64,000 bases of DNA from Arcticibacterium sp964021845 (GCF_964021845.1 NZ_CAXHZC010000001.1:558001-622000); one strand, 5' to 3'. Positions 50,216-59,463 are shown, counted from the stretch's first letter. Numbers and translations: made by a program. Notes: generated by a model from the sequence alone, not told the origin.

Positions 50216-51040
50216 ATGCTTAATTTAACTCATGAGGACTATCGATTGCCTGAAGTATTCGCTTTGGAAGGTCTTGGATTAATGGAAACTGGAACTACTG
50301 CTCCTATGAAAATTAGAGGAGTGGATAAGAGTTCAAATGAAAGGGGACAGTATGTTGTAAAGTTTTACAATTCGGGAAGGATGTCCGTGAAGTCCTCTTG
50401 TAGGGAGTTAGTTGGGGCTTGGATTGCGAGAGAATTAGGTATAAACGTTATTGAGCCAGTTATTGTTGATGTTAGTCCGAAATTTATTGAATTATTGCTA
50501 GGGAAAGGTGGTTATATGGCAGCTCAAAAAAGTGTTGGTCTGAATTTTGGGTCTGTTTATGAATCTGGATTTATGGAATTTATTGAAGGTAAAAAAGTAA
50601 TGGAAAATCATTTATTTGAGCAGGCTAAATTGATTTTCATGTTCGATATGTTTGTCTCAAATGATGACAGAGGTGCTGGAAAACCGAATGTGATGACAAA
50701 TGGTAAAGAGCTATTGGTTTACGATCATGAATTAGCATTTTCGTTTGCAGATTTATTGAGTTTTTCTCAAAATCCTGAACCATGGATAATTGGAGAATCA
50801 GAAAGAGAAATGTATGAAAGGCACTATTTCTATAAATATTTACGTTCTAGAAGTATTGATTTTATGCCATTAGTTTCAAAATTAGAAGGAATAAATGATG
50901 TTTTTTGGCAAAAGGTCAATTCTCAAATACCTGAACACTGGCGAACTGAAGACTTAATAAAAATTAGAGAGTATTTAACTAAAATTGTAGAAAACAAGGA
51001 GATATTTGCTGCCCAATTAACCAAAGTACTATTATCATGA
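50216..51040 (+). CDS. HipA-like kinase-domain protein
   Basis: This 274-aa protein has a HipA_2-type fold. It has an N-terminal lobe with VVKF and a Lys near residue 49, and the catalytic loop NDDRGAGKPNV (about 154-164, with the DxxxxxxN-like D-R and KPN). The YDHELAF metal-binding segment follows near residue 178. It is shorter than full HipA (about 430 aa) and lacks the N-subdomain. It overlaps the next gene by 4 bp, and HipA-like/DUF3037 pairs are often found together. Its target is unknown. Confidence 0.82.
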   Translation: MLNLTHEDYRLPEVFALEGLGLMETGTTAPMKIRGVDKSSNERGQYVVKFYNSGRMSVKSSCRELVGAWIARELGINVIEPVIVDVSPKFIELLLGKGGYMAAQKSVGLNFGSVYESGFMEFIEGKKVMENHLFEQAKLIFMFDMFVSNDDRGAGKPNVMTNGKELLVYDHELAFSFADLLSFSQNPEPWIIGESEREMYERHYFYKYLRSRSIDFMPLVSKLEGINDVFWQKVNSQIPEHWRTEDLIKIREYLTKIVENKEIFAAQLTKVLLS

Positions 51041-51888
51041 AAAATTACCAATATCAATTAGTTAGGTATGTTCACGACCAATTTACTGGTGAATTTGTTA
51101 ACCTTGGAATTGTGGTCTATTCTCCTGACGATAGATTTTTGAAATGTAAAATTAGCCTAAGTACTAAACGAATTAAAGGTTTATTTCCAGAAAGCAGAAG
51201 TGGTTTTATTCAAAAGCAATTGCGAGATATGAAACAACGGATAAAGCATATTGCTGCTCAGCAGTCTGAATTATTCAAATTTTCGGATAGTTTAGAAAAA
51301 ATCACATTAATGGTTATCCCCCCAGATGATAGTGCTTTGATGTTTTCCGAAGTAAAAGTAGCCTTAGATATTAATTTTGATTTGGCATTGGAAGACTTGT
51401 TTAGTGAATTAGTTTTGAGGTATTTACCTAAAAAAGACGGTGTAAGAAGGTTGAATGATGAAGAGGTTTGGAAAAGTAAATACAAAAATTTTTTTGACAA
51501 GTACCATGTTTCATCAAAATTGGGAAAACATGATATTCGAACAGATAATGACGTGTTTAGTTTTGATAGGGCGTGGAAAAATGAAATTTGGCATTGTTAC
51601 CAACCGGTTTCGTTTGATTTAAAAGAATCAGATTCGGTTAAGGATAAGGTTTATAAATGGTCAGGACGTTTAACAGAATTAAATAAATCTGAGGAGAAAA
51701 TTCACATTACTTTTTTAACAACTATTTCTAATGAACATTCCTCTTTAGAAGAATTTATTCTAAAGTCTTTAGATCAGGATTCGGATAGAATTGAGGTTGA
51801 TGTTGTTAAAGAGCACGATGCTGATAAATTAGCAAGAAAGATAAGAGCAATGATGGATGAGCATGAGTCTCATAAGTCATATAACTAG
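51037..51888 (+). CDS. DUF3037-domain protein
   Basis: The 283-aa protein has the typical DUF3037 start YQYQLVRYVHDQFTGEFVNLGIVVYSPD (given here as two overlapping parts: YQYQLVRYVHD and GEFVNLGIVVYSP, about 4-30). A helical middle and a C-terminal part without known motifs follow. It is translationally coupled to the HipA-like gene by a 4-bp overlap. The pair could form a regulatory or abortive-infection module; this is inference. Confidence 0.82.
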   Translation: MKNYQYQLVRYVHDQFTGEFVNLGIVVYSPDDRFLKCKISLSTKRIKGLFPESRSGFIQKQLRDMKQRIKHIAAQQSELFKFSDSLEKITLMVIPPDDSALMFSEVKVALDINFDLALEDLFSELVLRYLPKKDGVRRLNDEEVWKSKYKNFFDKYHVSSKLGKHDIRTDNDVFSFDRAWKNEIWHCYQPVSFDLKESDSVKDKVYKWSGRLTELNKSEEKIHITFLTTISNEHSSLEEFILKSLDQDSDRIEVDVVKEHDADKLARKIRAMMDEHESHKSYN

Positions 51889-52008
51889 TTTTATTTTTCG
51901 TTTTTATTATTTATTTGAGTTAAGCTTTTTCTTAAAATTCTTTCTTGGTAAAACTTTACCTACCGATTCTGTAAAATCGAATCGGTAGATTTGTTATGAG
52001 TAGTCGTA

Positions 52009-52284
52009 TCATTCCTCCCCACTAATCAACCTAAAATTCTCAAAAGTTTGACCTTTCAATTCCTTTGACCATCTTTCTAAAACAGGTTGTTCTAGTTTGA
52101 ATTCTCTGTATTCATCTGGACTCATGATAGGAATACCTTTTATGATTGGGTAGAGGCGTTTGCATTCATTGCACACAAAAAATCCTTCCAAAACGTTTCC
52201 ATCTAAGTCCTTTGTGATTTCCGTTAAGGTAAGGTCTGCCTTATCAAATGGGCAGCATAGTTTTTTTATAGTTTCAAGTCTCAT
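52009..52284 (-). CDS. Trm112-family zinc-ribbon-like protein
   Basis: This 91-aa protein has CCPFDKADLTL at the start (residues 9-19) and FFVCNECKRLYPIIKGIPIM (about 36-55), the two Cys pairs of the Trm112 fold. In eukaryotes and archaea Trm112 stabilises and activates several methyltransferases. It is the last gene of the TPP-riboswitch operon, whose first gene encodes a SAM methyltransferase, so a partnership is plausible. It is 1 bp from the ThiE-like gene. Confidence 0.85.
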   Translation of the reverse strand: MRLETIKKLCCPFDKADLTLTEITKDLDGNVLEGFFVCNECKRLYPIIKGIPIMSPDEYREFKLEQPVLERWSKELKGQTFENFRLISGEE

Positions 52285-52285
52285 T

Positions 52286-52918
52286 TTACTTTCTGTTTAA
52301 TTTTTCTTGATATTGTTTAATGGCGAGGTCTGGCGTGTCAGAGCTCATTATGCCCGATACTACCGCTACGCCATTGTATTTTAAAGAGCTTAGTTTTTCT
52401 ATGTTTTCTGGCTTAATGCCACCAGCTAGAAATATGGAATTGGTGAAGGTTTCAGATGCTTTCTGAATGGTTTCAAATTCAACCAAATCACAGCTAATTG
52501 CTGTGCTAGAAGGAAATATAGAACAAAAAGATATATAATCTAGTTTGTTTTCATTTGCCCACCGAATCCATTCTAAATCATTATTACAAGTTAATCCGCT
52601 TAAAAAGGGCTTGCCTATTTTGACTTTTAGCTCGCTATAGTTTTCTGGTATTTCATCAAAATGAACTCCATCTAAATTTGTGTTTGAAAGTAGGTCATAA
52701 CGGTTATTGATAAACACGGGTACTTTTTTAGCGTGGCATAGTTCACATACCTTTTGAACCAAATCTGGAATATTTTGCTCTTCATTAAAATTGTCCCAAA
52801 TCTGTACGGCAGCTAGTTTTTCCTTTAATGCAGAGCTTAGTTTGCTAAGCAAAAGGCCTTCTTCCATAGAAGGGTCTATTACCAAATAAATTCCAGCCTT
52901 GTTATTCATCATTTCCAT
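52286..52918 (-). CDS. thiE: Thiamine phosphate synthase (ThiE-like)
   Basis: This 210-aa TIM-barrel protein has a ThiE/TenI layout: AVQIWDNF near residue 37 (usually VQLR), FINNRYDLLSNTNLDGVHF (about 70-88) and a phosphate loop at FLAGGIKPENIEKL and VAVVSGIM. Several canonical residues are replaced (IW for LR, and HFDEIPENY instead of HLGQ). It may thus be a divergent ThiE or TenI. Its place behind a TPP riboswitch supports a thiamine role. It overlaps the AIR-synthase-like gene by 10 bp. Confidence 0.8.
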   Translation of the reverse strand: MEMMNNKAGIYLVIDPSMEEGLLLSKLSSALKEKLAAVQIWDNFNEEQNIPDLVQKVCELCHAKKVPVFINNRYDLLSNTNLDGVHFDEIPENYSELKVKIGKPFLSGLTCNNDLEWIRWANENKLDYISFCSIFPSSTAISCDLVEFETIQKASETFTNSIFLAGGIKPENIEKLSSLKYNGVAVVSGIMSSDTPDLAIKQYQEKLNRK

Positions 52919-53964
52919 CCTGAATTTATGGCCTTAAAAAACGCCGCCCAGTACGGGTCATCTTCTAGGTAGATTACATCAGATGCTTTTTCGTTTTCTA
53001 TAATTTTGATGCTTTCCTTTTTTTCTACCAGTTCGCCTACTTCAGTGCAGTTTATGTTTTCCATTGCTAGACGGTTTATAACATCGGCCACAGCTTCTTT
53101 TTTGCAAGTAATTATCATGGAACCAGCACCTATGCAGTTTCTTGGGTCTAGGTCAAATAATTGACACACTTCCTTTTGAATAGTACCAATGGGCAACTTT
53201 TCATTATAGATTTTGGCACCATTATTTGAAGCCATTGCCAACTCATAAATTGCCCCCATTACACCACCTTCCGTTACATCATGCATGGCGGTAATGTCTT
53301 TATTCTCATGATTTTTGCCCACGGCAGTAAGAGCATCTTTCAAAGAAGAGGTGTGATAGAAACTGGCATTTGCTTGCTGTTGAATATCGTTTCCTAATTT
53401 GTTTTTAACTGTTTCGGGAAAACACATGGCTAGTATAGCTGCGGAAGATATCGCACAAGTTTTTGTTACTAAAATGGCGTCGCCTGCTTGGGCATATTTG
53501 GAAACCAGCATTTGCTCTTTAGGAGCTACGCTAATAAATGTTCCGCCGCCCGCTATGGTAGAGTTTTGACCCTCTATAAAACCAGTATGGCCGCCAGTGA
53601 TGGCAATGCCAATTTTTGAACAAAAGCCGTGAACATAATCCCAGTAAACCTGAAAATCAGCCTTGGAGAAAGTGGAAGGGAGGTTTAAGACAAACTGCCC
53701 ATACATAGGAGCAAAGCCCGTGGTGGCCATGTCGTTTGCCATGAGTTGTACAGATAACCAAGCAGACTCTTCCAAACCCAAACTAGGAATAAGTGAAAGT
53801 GGGTCGCTGGTTAAAGCCATAGCCATGTTACCAGGTAAGTCTACCAACGAAACATCCACACCAAACTGCGGTCCCACGGCTACTTCATCTCTTTTAGAAC
53901 CACATTTTTGACTAATAAACTGTTCGAATATATGGCTGTCAATTTTGCCTAATTTCTCGCTCAT
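52909..53964 (-). CDS. AIR-synthase-related protein (ThiL/HypE-like)
   Basis: The protein is 351 aa. It has the PurM/ThiL/SelD superfamily fold: a VDVSLVDLPG segment with the first Asp, DPLSLIPSLG, ANDMATTGFAP (ND motif of ATP/Mg binding near residue 74), ITGGHTGFIEG and HDVTEGGVMGAIYELA near residue 228. ThiL phosphorylates thiamine phosphate to TPP and belongs to this superfamily. It is TPP-controlled and next to ThiE, so a ThiL-like role is possible. It has not the full ThiL length pattern, and HypE-type activity cannot be excluded. Confidence 0.75.
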   Translation of the reverse strand: MSEKLGKIDSHIFEQFISQKCGSKRDEVAVGPQFGVDVSLVDLPGNMAMALTSDPLSLIPSLGLEESAWLSVQLMANDMATTGFAPMYGQFVLNLPSTFSKADFQVYWDYVHGFCSKIGIAITGGHTGFIEGQNSTIAGGGTFISVAPKEQMLVSKYAQAGDAILVTKTCAISSAAILAMCFPETVKNKLGNDIQQQANASFYHTSSLKDALTAVGKNHENKDITAMHDVTEGGVMGAIYELAMASNNGAKIYNEKLPIGTIQKEVCQLFDLDPRNCIGAGSMIITCKKEAVADVINRLAMENINCTEVGELVEKKESIKIIENEKASDVIYLEDDPYWAAFFKAINSGWK

Positions 53965-53968
53965 CTTT

Positions 53969-54685
53969 TCAGTCGTTTAGTTTTACGTATAAGCCAAAAA
54001 AGTCGCCTAATGGTAAATTCCACTGCTGTACTGGAAACCAATTTGGTAAGCCAGTACAAGTCCATTCTATAGAATAATCTCTTCCTTCAAGTGCCTCCTC
54101 TATAATTTTGGTGAGCATAGCAGGCGAGTAAAAAGTGGCGGTCAAATAAAAAGGATTCAGTCCAAAAACCTCCTGCACTCTTCTACGCACCACTTTGGTG
54201 GAGTTTCTGTTCATCATGCCCATGGCTATGCCGCATTTAGCCACACGAGCGGCTTCTCTGATAACCTTTACCGGGTCTTTGTAGTACTCAAAAGTGGTAA
54301 TGAAAGCCAATGAGTCAAAGGTGTTGTCTTTGAAGGGCATGTGATGCGAATCTGCCATAACTAAGTCTCCATCAAACAAATGCACCGCTTGCGATAGCAT
54401 CAAAGGAGAAATATCTCCACCTGTGGCTTCAATGCCAATGTTTTTCCACCATCTGGTGAAACGGGCCGTACCACAGCCAAACTCTAGCAAGGTTTTCACA
54501 CGTTTGTCTTTAGAAACCAGCTGCTCCATGACCTTCTTTTGCCATACTTCAGCACGCTTATAACGGCCTTCGTACCACTGTTCGTAGGTGTCGGTGTGTT
54601 CTCTGTTAAAAAACCATTCAGGTCGATTTTGCCAGTTTTGGTCTTGCTGCAGAATAAGTACCCCTTGTCTTTTTTCTATTTCCAT
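53969..54685 (-). CDS. Class I SAM-dependent methyltransferase (first gene of the TPP operon)
   Basis: The 238-aa protein has motif I LLEFGCGTARFTRWW near residue 61, motif II GGDISPLML, DLVMADSHHMPFKDNTFDSLAFI, and a UbiE-like REAARVAK segment. It is the first gene of the riboswitch operon, directly after the aptamer, and is 4 bp from the AIR-synthase-like gene. Its substrate is unknown. No thiamine-pathway step uses such an enzyme in the standard route. The Trm112-like protein encoded at the operon end may be its partner. Confidence 0.8.
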   Translation of the reverse strand: MEIEKRQGVLILQQDQNWQNRPEWFFNREHTDTYEQWYEGRYKRAEVWQKKVMEQLVSKDKRVKTLLEFGCGTARFTRWWKNIGIEATGGDISPLMLSQAVHLFDGDLVMADSHHMPFKDNTFDSLAFITTFEYYKDPVKVIREAARVAKCGIAMGMMNRNSTKVVRRRVQEVFGLNPFYLTATFYSPAMLTKIIEEALEGRDYSIEWTCTGLPNWFPVQQWNLPLGDFFGLYVKLND

Positions 54686-54765
54686 TTTATGATTTGTTTA
54701 AAAACAAAAACTCCACTGAATGGGGTATACCAAAACAGTGGAGCATAAAATGTAATATCTTAAGC

Positions 54766-54841
54766 TTGCATCCCTCCGTTGGCATTATCCATATCAGGTT
54801 TCGGGTATTATCTCAGCTTGGCATTTGCCAGGCACCCCGTG
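54766..54841 (-). promoter_or_regulatory. TPP (THI-box) riboswitch
   Basis: On the minus strand the conserved core appears in order: GGGGTGCC (P1/P2 side), CTGAGA (54816-54811), ACCCG, ACCTGAT (54799-54793), GGATAATGCCA and GGAGGGA (54777-54771). This is the complete thiamine-pyrophosphate aptamer. It ends about 80 bp before the methyltransferase start. It is expected to turn the operon off when TPP is high. Confidence 0.95.
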
Positions 54842-54903
54842 CGTTATTGCTACGCAAATATAGTATAAAATGGGTAGCTCAAAGAAAAGAATAGAGCAAT
54901 TGC

Positions 54904-56145
54904 CTACTTTAGATGTTTATCAGCAAAATCTAAATAATTATCCCAATCTATAGGCATCACTTCGTGTTTTCCACTTCTGTTATGGTAGCCTAGTGGGCCT
55001 ATTTGTTGGCTTTTATTTATTGCAGGCGACGCTTTAGGGATTTTATCAAAACCATAGGCCTGATAAAGTTTAGAAGCATGGTATAAACTTAAATATTGAC
55101 CGCGTGGGTCAGACCATTGGTCGCCTTCTGCAGTGGCGACATATAGTGCTCTTGGAGCAATTAAGGCTAGTAGCTGATGTTGGTCGATTGGTAAAGCGGC
55201 TTCATTGCTGTTATAGTCTTTAAATTTAGTGGTAAACCAATGAGGAAAACGAGTGTTTATTACTTCTACTGTTTCGCCATATTCACGTTTAGAAAGTGCC
55301 GCTCCACCACAGCCAGACTCGTTAGAAATAGTCATTTTAAAACGCGGGTCTTGGGCCGATGCCCAAAGTGCTGCTTTGCCTAATCTAGAGTGACCAAATA
55401 CGGCTACATTTTTGGCGTCTACATCATTGTCGGTTTCTAGGTAATCCATTGCTTTTGAAAGGCCTACGGCCCAGGCACCAATAGTGCCCATGGTGGTTTC
55501 ACCTAATATGCTATGTATTCCGTTTTTTAATCCATCGTCAAAATCGGGGTCTAGGTCACCGCAGTAGATATTTGCTAGGCCATAACCTCTGTCAATAATT
55601 TTTTCGATTGGCCATCTATAAGCACGCACGCCTCTAGACGTTTCTGTGGCTTTGTTGTTTTCTATGAAGAATGCTTCCTTGTTTGGTACCCAATTTTTGG
55701 AGATAGAAATGCCAGTTTCGGTAGACAATGTATGATTTCCGTAGAAATTCAGACCCAGAAATACGGGTGCTTTGCTAACCGCTTTTGGCGTATAAAGCAA
55801 TAGAGAAAACGAATGCTGTTTCCCATCTCTTTCCATGGTACAGATGATTTCCTTTCTAATGGCTTTTCCATTTAGAGCTTCATTGTCTTGATTAGCTATT
55901 CTAAAGGATGTTTTTACACCTTTTAAGTCAGTTTTTCCGTAAACATCTGACTCGAATATGGCTAAAGTAGCTGCACGTTTTTGTTTTTCCCACAGGGCTA
56001 TGCTTTGACCTTCCTCTAAAATAGCGGGTAAGGTGTAGGAAGGAACTTTGTCTTCGTCATAATTAGCTGCTTGCTGTGCCATAATAGGGGAGATTAAGAA
56101 TATGCTTATAAAAGCAATGAATAGTTTTTTCATGGTTGTTTTCAA
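54904..56145 (-). CDS. CE15 glucuronoyl esterase-like protein
   Basis: The 413-aa protein has a signal peptide (residues 5-23). The nucleophile motif GHSRLGKAALW is near residue 249, SNESGCGGAALSKREYGE is near 275, INTRFPHWF follows, and the His region is DQHQLLALIAPRALYV. These are the marks of carbohydrate esterase family 15, which cleaves lignin-glucuronoxylan ester links. The gene is monocistronic, without an obvious polysaccharide utilisation locus around it. Confidence 0.88.
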   Translation of the reverse strand: MKTTMKKLFIAFISIFLISPIMAQQAANYDEDKVPSYTLPAILEEGQSIALWEKQKRAATLAIFESDVYGKTDLKGVKTSFRIANQDNEALNGKAIRKEIICTMERDGKQHSFSLLLYTPKAVSKAPVFLGLNFYGNHTLSTETGISISKNWVPNKEAFFIENNKATETSRGVRAYRWPIEKIIDRGYGLANIYCGDLDPDFDDGLKNGIHSILGETTMGTIGAWAVGLSKAMDYLETDNDVDAKNVAVFGHSRLGKAALWASAQDPRFKMTISNESGCGGAALSKREYGETVEVINTRFPHWFTTKFKDYNSNEAALPIDQHQLLALIAPRALYVATAEGDQWSDPRGQYLSLYHASKLYQAYGFDKIPKASPAINKSQQIGPLGYHNRSGKHEVMPIDWDNYLDFADKHLK

Positions 56146-56292
56146 TAGAAATGGTTGAGTGTTTAAATTTAACGAAAATCTTTATGATTGAAAGTTGCTT
56201 GCTTTTCTTCTTTCTCTAGACCTAAAATGAAAAATGCCCACAAAACAGATTTCGTTTCATGAGCATTCCTTGATTTATAAAACTGGTTTTTC

Positions 56293-57321
56293 TTATTTCA
56301 ATACAATTTCCACCCGTCTATTAAGGGCTCTGCCTTCTTCGGTATTATTGATAGCAAGTGGAGATAATTGACCCACACCATGAGAGGATATTTGGGAAGT
56401 ACTGATGCCATACTTGTTGGTCAAAGCAGACGCCACAGCTTTTGCCCTTTTTTCGGATAAAACTTGATTTTTGGCTAGTGAACCTACATTATCAGTATGG
56501 CCTACTATATAATACTTTTGATTAGTATTGGCTTTTAAGTACTCAGAAAGAGTTTCAATAATAGCATAAGATTCCTGAGTCAGATTGTCACTACCAAAGT
56601 CAAATAAGATGTTATGAAAGACCTCTTTTCCTTCGTTTTTTATTTTTTCTTCAATAGAGGCTGCCGAAACTTGACCTGTCTCCATGTCTTCCTTTTCTAC
56701 TATGATGGCTTGCACAAAAATATTATCGGACAAACCTTCCCAAGAGGTCCTGTTGTAATGAATGAAAAGTGCTAAGGTGTAAATATTACCATCTCGCTTG
56801 CCTTTGGCTACAAAAAAAGCATCGTCGGAGTCTACGTTTTTAGCTTGAGAAGATAAAGAGAACCTAAAGTAACTTTTAGGTTTGATGTACTCATATTCGG
56901 TGATAACCCTTTGTTCTCCAAACATCGGATAGACTGTTTGAATTTTGTAAGAACCTGAAATGTTTTTTCTACCAAATGCGGAATGAATAATTTCGAAGTC
57001 TGCATTCTTTAAAGCTTGTTCGTAGTTTCTCTGAACTTCTAGCACGGTAGCTCGCTGACTATTCTCTATCCCATAAATAATGCTTGTAACTTTTCCCTCT
57101 TCGGTGAGTTCTTTAGGTGAACCGTTATTTGATGTGATTTTAGAAATAGGAAAAGTGACCGAGTTAAACTTGGTTTCATTATAAGCTACTATGCAGCTGT
57201 TTTTGTACTTTTCTAGTAGAGGGTGATTGACGGAACCTGTTACATCTGGGCAAATGGTTCGTTCTTGTGAAACGGCAATGAAAGAAATTAGTGTGAATAG
57301 TAATGATAGTGTTTTTCTCAA
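56293..57321 (-). CDS. OmpA-family outer-membrane protein
   Basis: The 342-aa protein has a signal peptide (1-18). An N-terminal domain (about 20-225, partly DUF4892-like) precedes a C-terminal OmpA domain. That domain carries YYIVGHTDNVGSLAKNQ and LSEKRAKAVASAL, ending in RALNRRVEIVLK. The OmpA domain anchors to peptidoglycan. The length is typical. It has no other genes in its transcription unit. Confidence 0.85.
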   Translation of the reverse strand: MRKTLSLLFTLISFIAVSQERTICPDVTGSVNHPLLEKYKNSCIVAYNETKFNSVTFPISKITSNNGSPKELTEEGKVTSIIYGIENSQRATVLEVQRNYEQALKNADFEIIHSAFGRKNISGSYKIQTVYPMFGEQRVITEYEYIKPKSYFRFSLSSQAKNVDSDDAFFVAKGKRDGNIYTLALFIHYNRTSWEGLSDNIFVQAIIVEKEDMETGQVSAASIEEKIKNEGKEVFHNILFDFGSDNLTQESYAIIETLSEYLKANTNQKYYIVGHTDNVGSLAKNQVLSEKRAKAVASALTNKYGISTSQISSHGVGQLSPLAINNTEEGRALNRRVEIVLK

Positions 57322-57654
57322 TAAGTTGTTTTAAAGGTAAATGTATTTATTTGATGTTTCCAATATGCAATATAAATGCGAGATATAATAGGAGTGTGTG
57401 TTTAACGAAATGTTAAAATGTAACCGCTTAATAATGTTATAGCTTTGCATAGCTATAAGGATTTTACAGTTTCTAGTACATAAAGTAGGGACTCTTAGTC
57501 CTGTCAGTTCGAGACAGTTGTGAGCAGTCTAAACAAGGCAAACTCCGAAGGATTCCTAATTATCTACTAAGCGGTGGTATTTTTATTGACTTAAAACTGG
57601 TAGGTTGCGGATACGAAAGAATAGATGCTAAGACTCATCTAAAAATAAGGAAGA
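57322..57654. other. Intergenic region with a small hairpin
   Basis: This is 333 bp of AT-rich DNA between divergent genes. A hairpin with arms TTATAGCT and AGCTATAA lies near 57438-57458. No ORF or RNA gene was identified. It must contain the promoters for both flanking genes. Confidence 0.3.
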
Positions 57655-58260
57655 ATGGATTTTATAACCATAGATTTTGAGACTGCAACAGCACAAAGAG
57701 ATAGCCCTTGTGAAATAGGACTGACCTTTGTTGAAAATTTTAAAATTGTGGATAGTAAATCTTGGCTAATCAAACCGTTATATGAAGAATTTAATTCTTT
57801 CAATATTTCAATTCATGGAATTAGACCAAGAGATGTTGCTGATAAACCAGAATTTGACGTGTTATGGAACGAAATCAAACCCTTGATTGAGAATAAGTTC
57901 CTGATTGCCCATAATGCGGGTTTTGACTTTAGTGTTTTAAGAAAAACGCTTGAAACATATAACTTACCTTTTCCCGAATTAGAATACTCTTGTAGTTATA
58001 TTTTTTCTAAAAAAGTTTGGTTCGGGTTGCCAGCATATGATTTGAAAACCTTGTGCAATCATAATGGTATTTCATTTAATCACCACAGAGCAGAAGCAGA
58101 TAGTAGAGCAACCGCCGAACTTGTGATAAAGGCTTTCAAGAAAAATGGAGTTACTTCTAAAGATGACTTTCCTGAAAAGCTGAGAACTCAAATTGGAAAA
58201 TTATACATTGGAGGCTATAAACCTTCTGGGACTAAAAAATATATCCGCCCAAAGGTTTAG
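57655..58260 (+). CDS. DEDDh 3'-5' exonuclease (DNA polymerase III epsilon-like)
   Basis: The 201-aa protein has DFETATA at the start (Exo I, D6 and E8), FLIAHNAGFDFSVL (Exo II, near residue 87) and HHRAEADSRATAELV (Exo III, DEDDh His near 142, Asp near 147). These give all the DEDDh catalytic residues. It ends with a short basic tail. It is a stand-alone exonuclease, probably in repair or RNA maturation, with no partner gene nearby. Confidence 0.88.
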   Translation: MDFITIDFETATAQRDSPCEIGLTFVENFKIVDSKSWLIKPLYEEFNSFNISIHGIRPRDVADKPEFDVLWNEIKPLIENKFLIAHNAGFDFSVLRKTLETYNLPFPELEYSCSYIFSKKVWFGLPAYDLKTLCNHNGISFNHHRAEADSRATAELVIKAFKKNGVTSKDDFPEKLRTQIGKLYIGGYKPSGTKKYIRPKV

Positions 58261-58458
58261 CTAAAATAGTCGGTGACTTAGAGAAGCGTACGTCATAAGG
58301 TGTCTTTTATGGGATAATAGTTCGGCTTTAAGGAATTAATAGTATCATTTTAATCAGATTTGGCAGTTAAGGATAAGTAATAAACAATGTGGCTAAAAAT
58401 GTTTTAGTAGTTTTGTCTTAATATTTTAGTTGTTTAACAATACTTCATCAAAACAAAA

Positions 58459-59298
58459 ATGAGTACAGAAAAAAAAGTATGGTTTATCACAGGTGTATCT
58501 TCCGGATTAGGTAAACAATTAGCCAAAGAGGTTTTATCACAAGGGCAAATAGTGGTAGGGACTTTTAGAAAACAAGCCCAAGTAGATGCCTTTACCAATG
58601 AAAACCCAGGTAACTCTTTTGGAGTACTTATAGATGTAGCTTCTACACAAATGATTATTGACGGTATCAAAACCGTTTTTGATAAATTCGGGAAGATTGA
58701 TGTAGTTGTTAATAATGCTGGTTATGGTATTATGGGAAGCATTGAAGAAATTTCTGACGAAGAAGTTAGAAGACAATTTGAGGTAAACGTTTTTGGTGTT
58801 TTAACTACTATTAGAGCAGTATTGCCAGAAATGCGTAAGCAGCGTTCTGGGCATATTATAAATGTAACTTCTATTGCGGGTCGTATCGGTTCTCAAGGTT
58901 TAGGAATTTACAACGGGTCTAAATTTGCTTTAGAAGGTATTGGCGAAGCTTTAGCTGCAGAATTAAAGCCACTTAATATCAAAGTAACGAATGTAGAGCC
59001 AGGTCCATTTAGAACGGAGTGGGCAGGTAGTTCGGCGGCTTATGATAACACCAAAATTGACGATTATGAAAGCACGGTAGGTGAGCGTATCAGAGGTTTG
59101 CAAGGCTTAAATGGCAACCAGCCAGGTGACCCTGCAAAAGCGGCAGATGCTATTTACAAATTAGCACAGCTAGAAGAAGCTCCTGTGCATTTGCCTTTAG
59201 GTAAAATAGCGTATGACGTTTTCGGAAAAGTAAACCAGGGACTTATAGCTGAGCTAGCTAAGTTTGAAAGTTTAGGAAAGCCTTGTGATTTCGAATAA
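58459..59298 (+). CDS. Short-chain dehydrogenase/reductase
   Basis: The 279-aa classical SDR has the TGxxxGxG cofactor motif (VWFITGVSSGLGKQ, near residues 7-20), NNAGYG near 90, Ser in VTSIAG near 140, and the YNGSKFALEG motif (YxxxK near 154). The Val-Asp pattern after strand 2 (IDVAS) favours NAD(P). It is a paralogue of the frameshifted SDR gene at 48493-49357. The substrate is unknown. Confidence 0.9.
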   Translation: MSTEKKVWFITGVSSGLGKQLAKEVLSQGQIVVGTFRKQAQVDAFTNENPGNSFGVLIDVASTQMIIDGIKTVFDKFGKIDVVVNNAGYGIMGSIEEISDEEVRRQFEVNVFGVLTTIRAVLPEMRKQRSGHIINVTSIAGRIGSQGLGIYNGSKFALEGIGEALAAELKPLNIKVTNVEPGPFRTEWAGSSAAYDNTKIDDYESTVGERIRGLQGLNGNQPGDPAKAADAIYKLAQLEEAPVHLPLGKIAYDVFGKVNQGLIAELAKFESLGKPCDFE

Positions 59299-59319
59299 GC
59301 TTTTTTTAAAATTTACGAA

Positions 59320-59350
59320 TAGGCTGTCTCAAAAGGACAGCCTACTTTTG
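59320..59350 (+). terminator. Terminator after the SDR gene
   Basis: A ten-base stem TAGGCTGTCT / GGACAGCCTA (one G-T pair) with a CAAAA loop and a short T-rich tail (ACTTTTG). It is 22 bp past the stop codon. Confidence 0.7.
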
Positions 59351-59391
59351 TGCCTAAACTCGGCTACGGTTCTTCTTTGGGGTTTAACTTA

Positions 59392-59463
59392 TTCTTTGCA
59401 ATTATCCTCATATAGTCTATTTACTGGCTTTTAAAAGGGAGATAATAGGACGATTGCAAAGAA
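59392..59463. repeat. Imperfect 17-bp inverted repeat in the SDR-plug gene intergenic region
   Basis: TTCTTTGCAAT (59392-59402) and its exact complement ATTGCAAAGAA (59453-59463) are extended by TCCT / AGGA after two mismatches. Their spacing of about 50 bp is too long for a simple terminator. The rest of the 335-bp gap has another imperfect repeat (TTCCCA / TGGGAA). It may be a small RNA, a MITE-like remnant or simply structured DNA. Confidence 0.45.
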
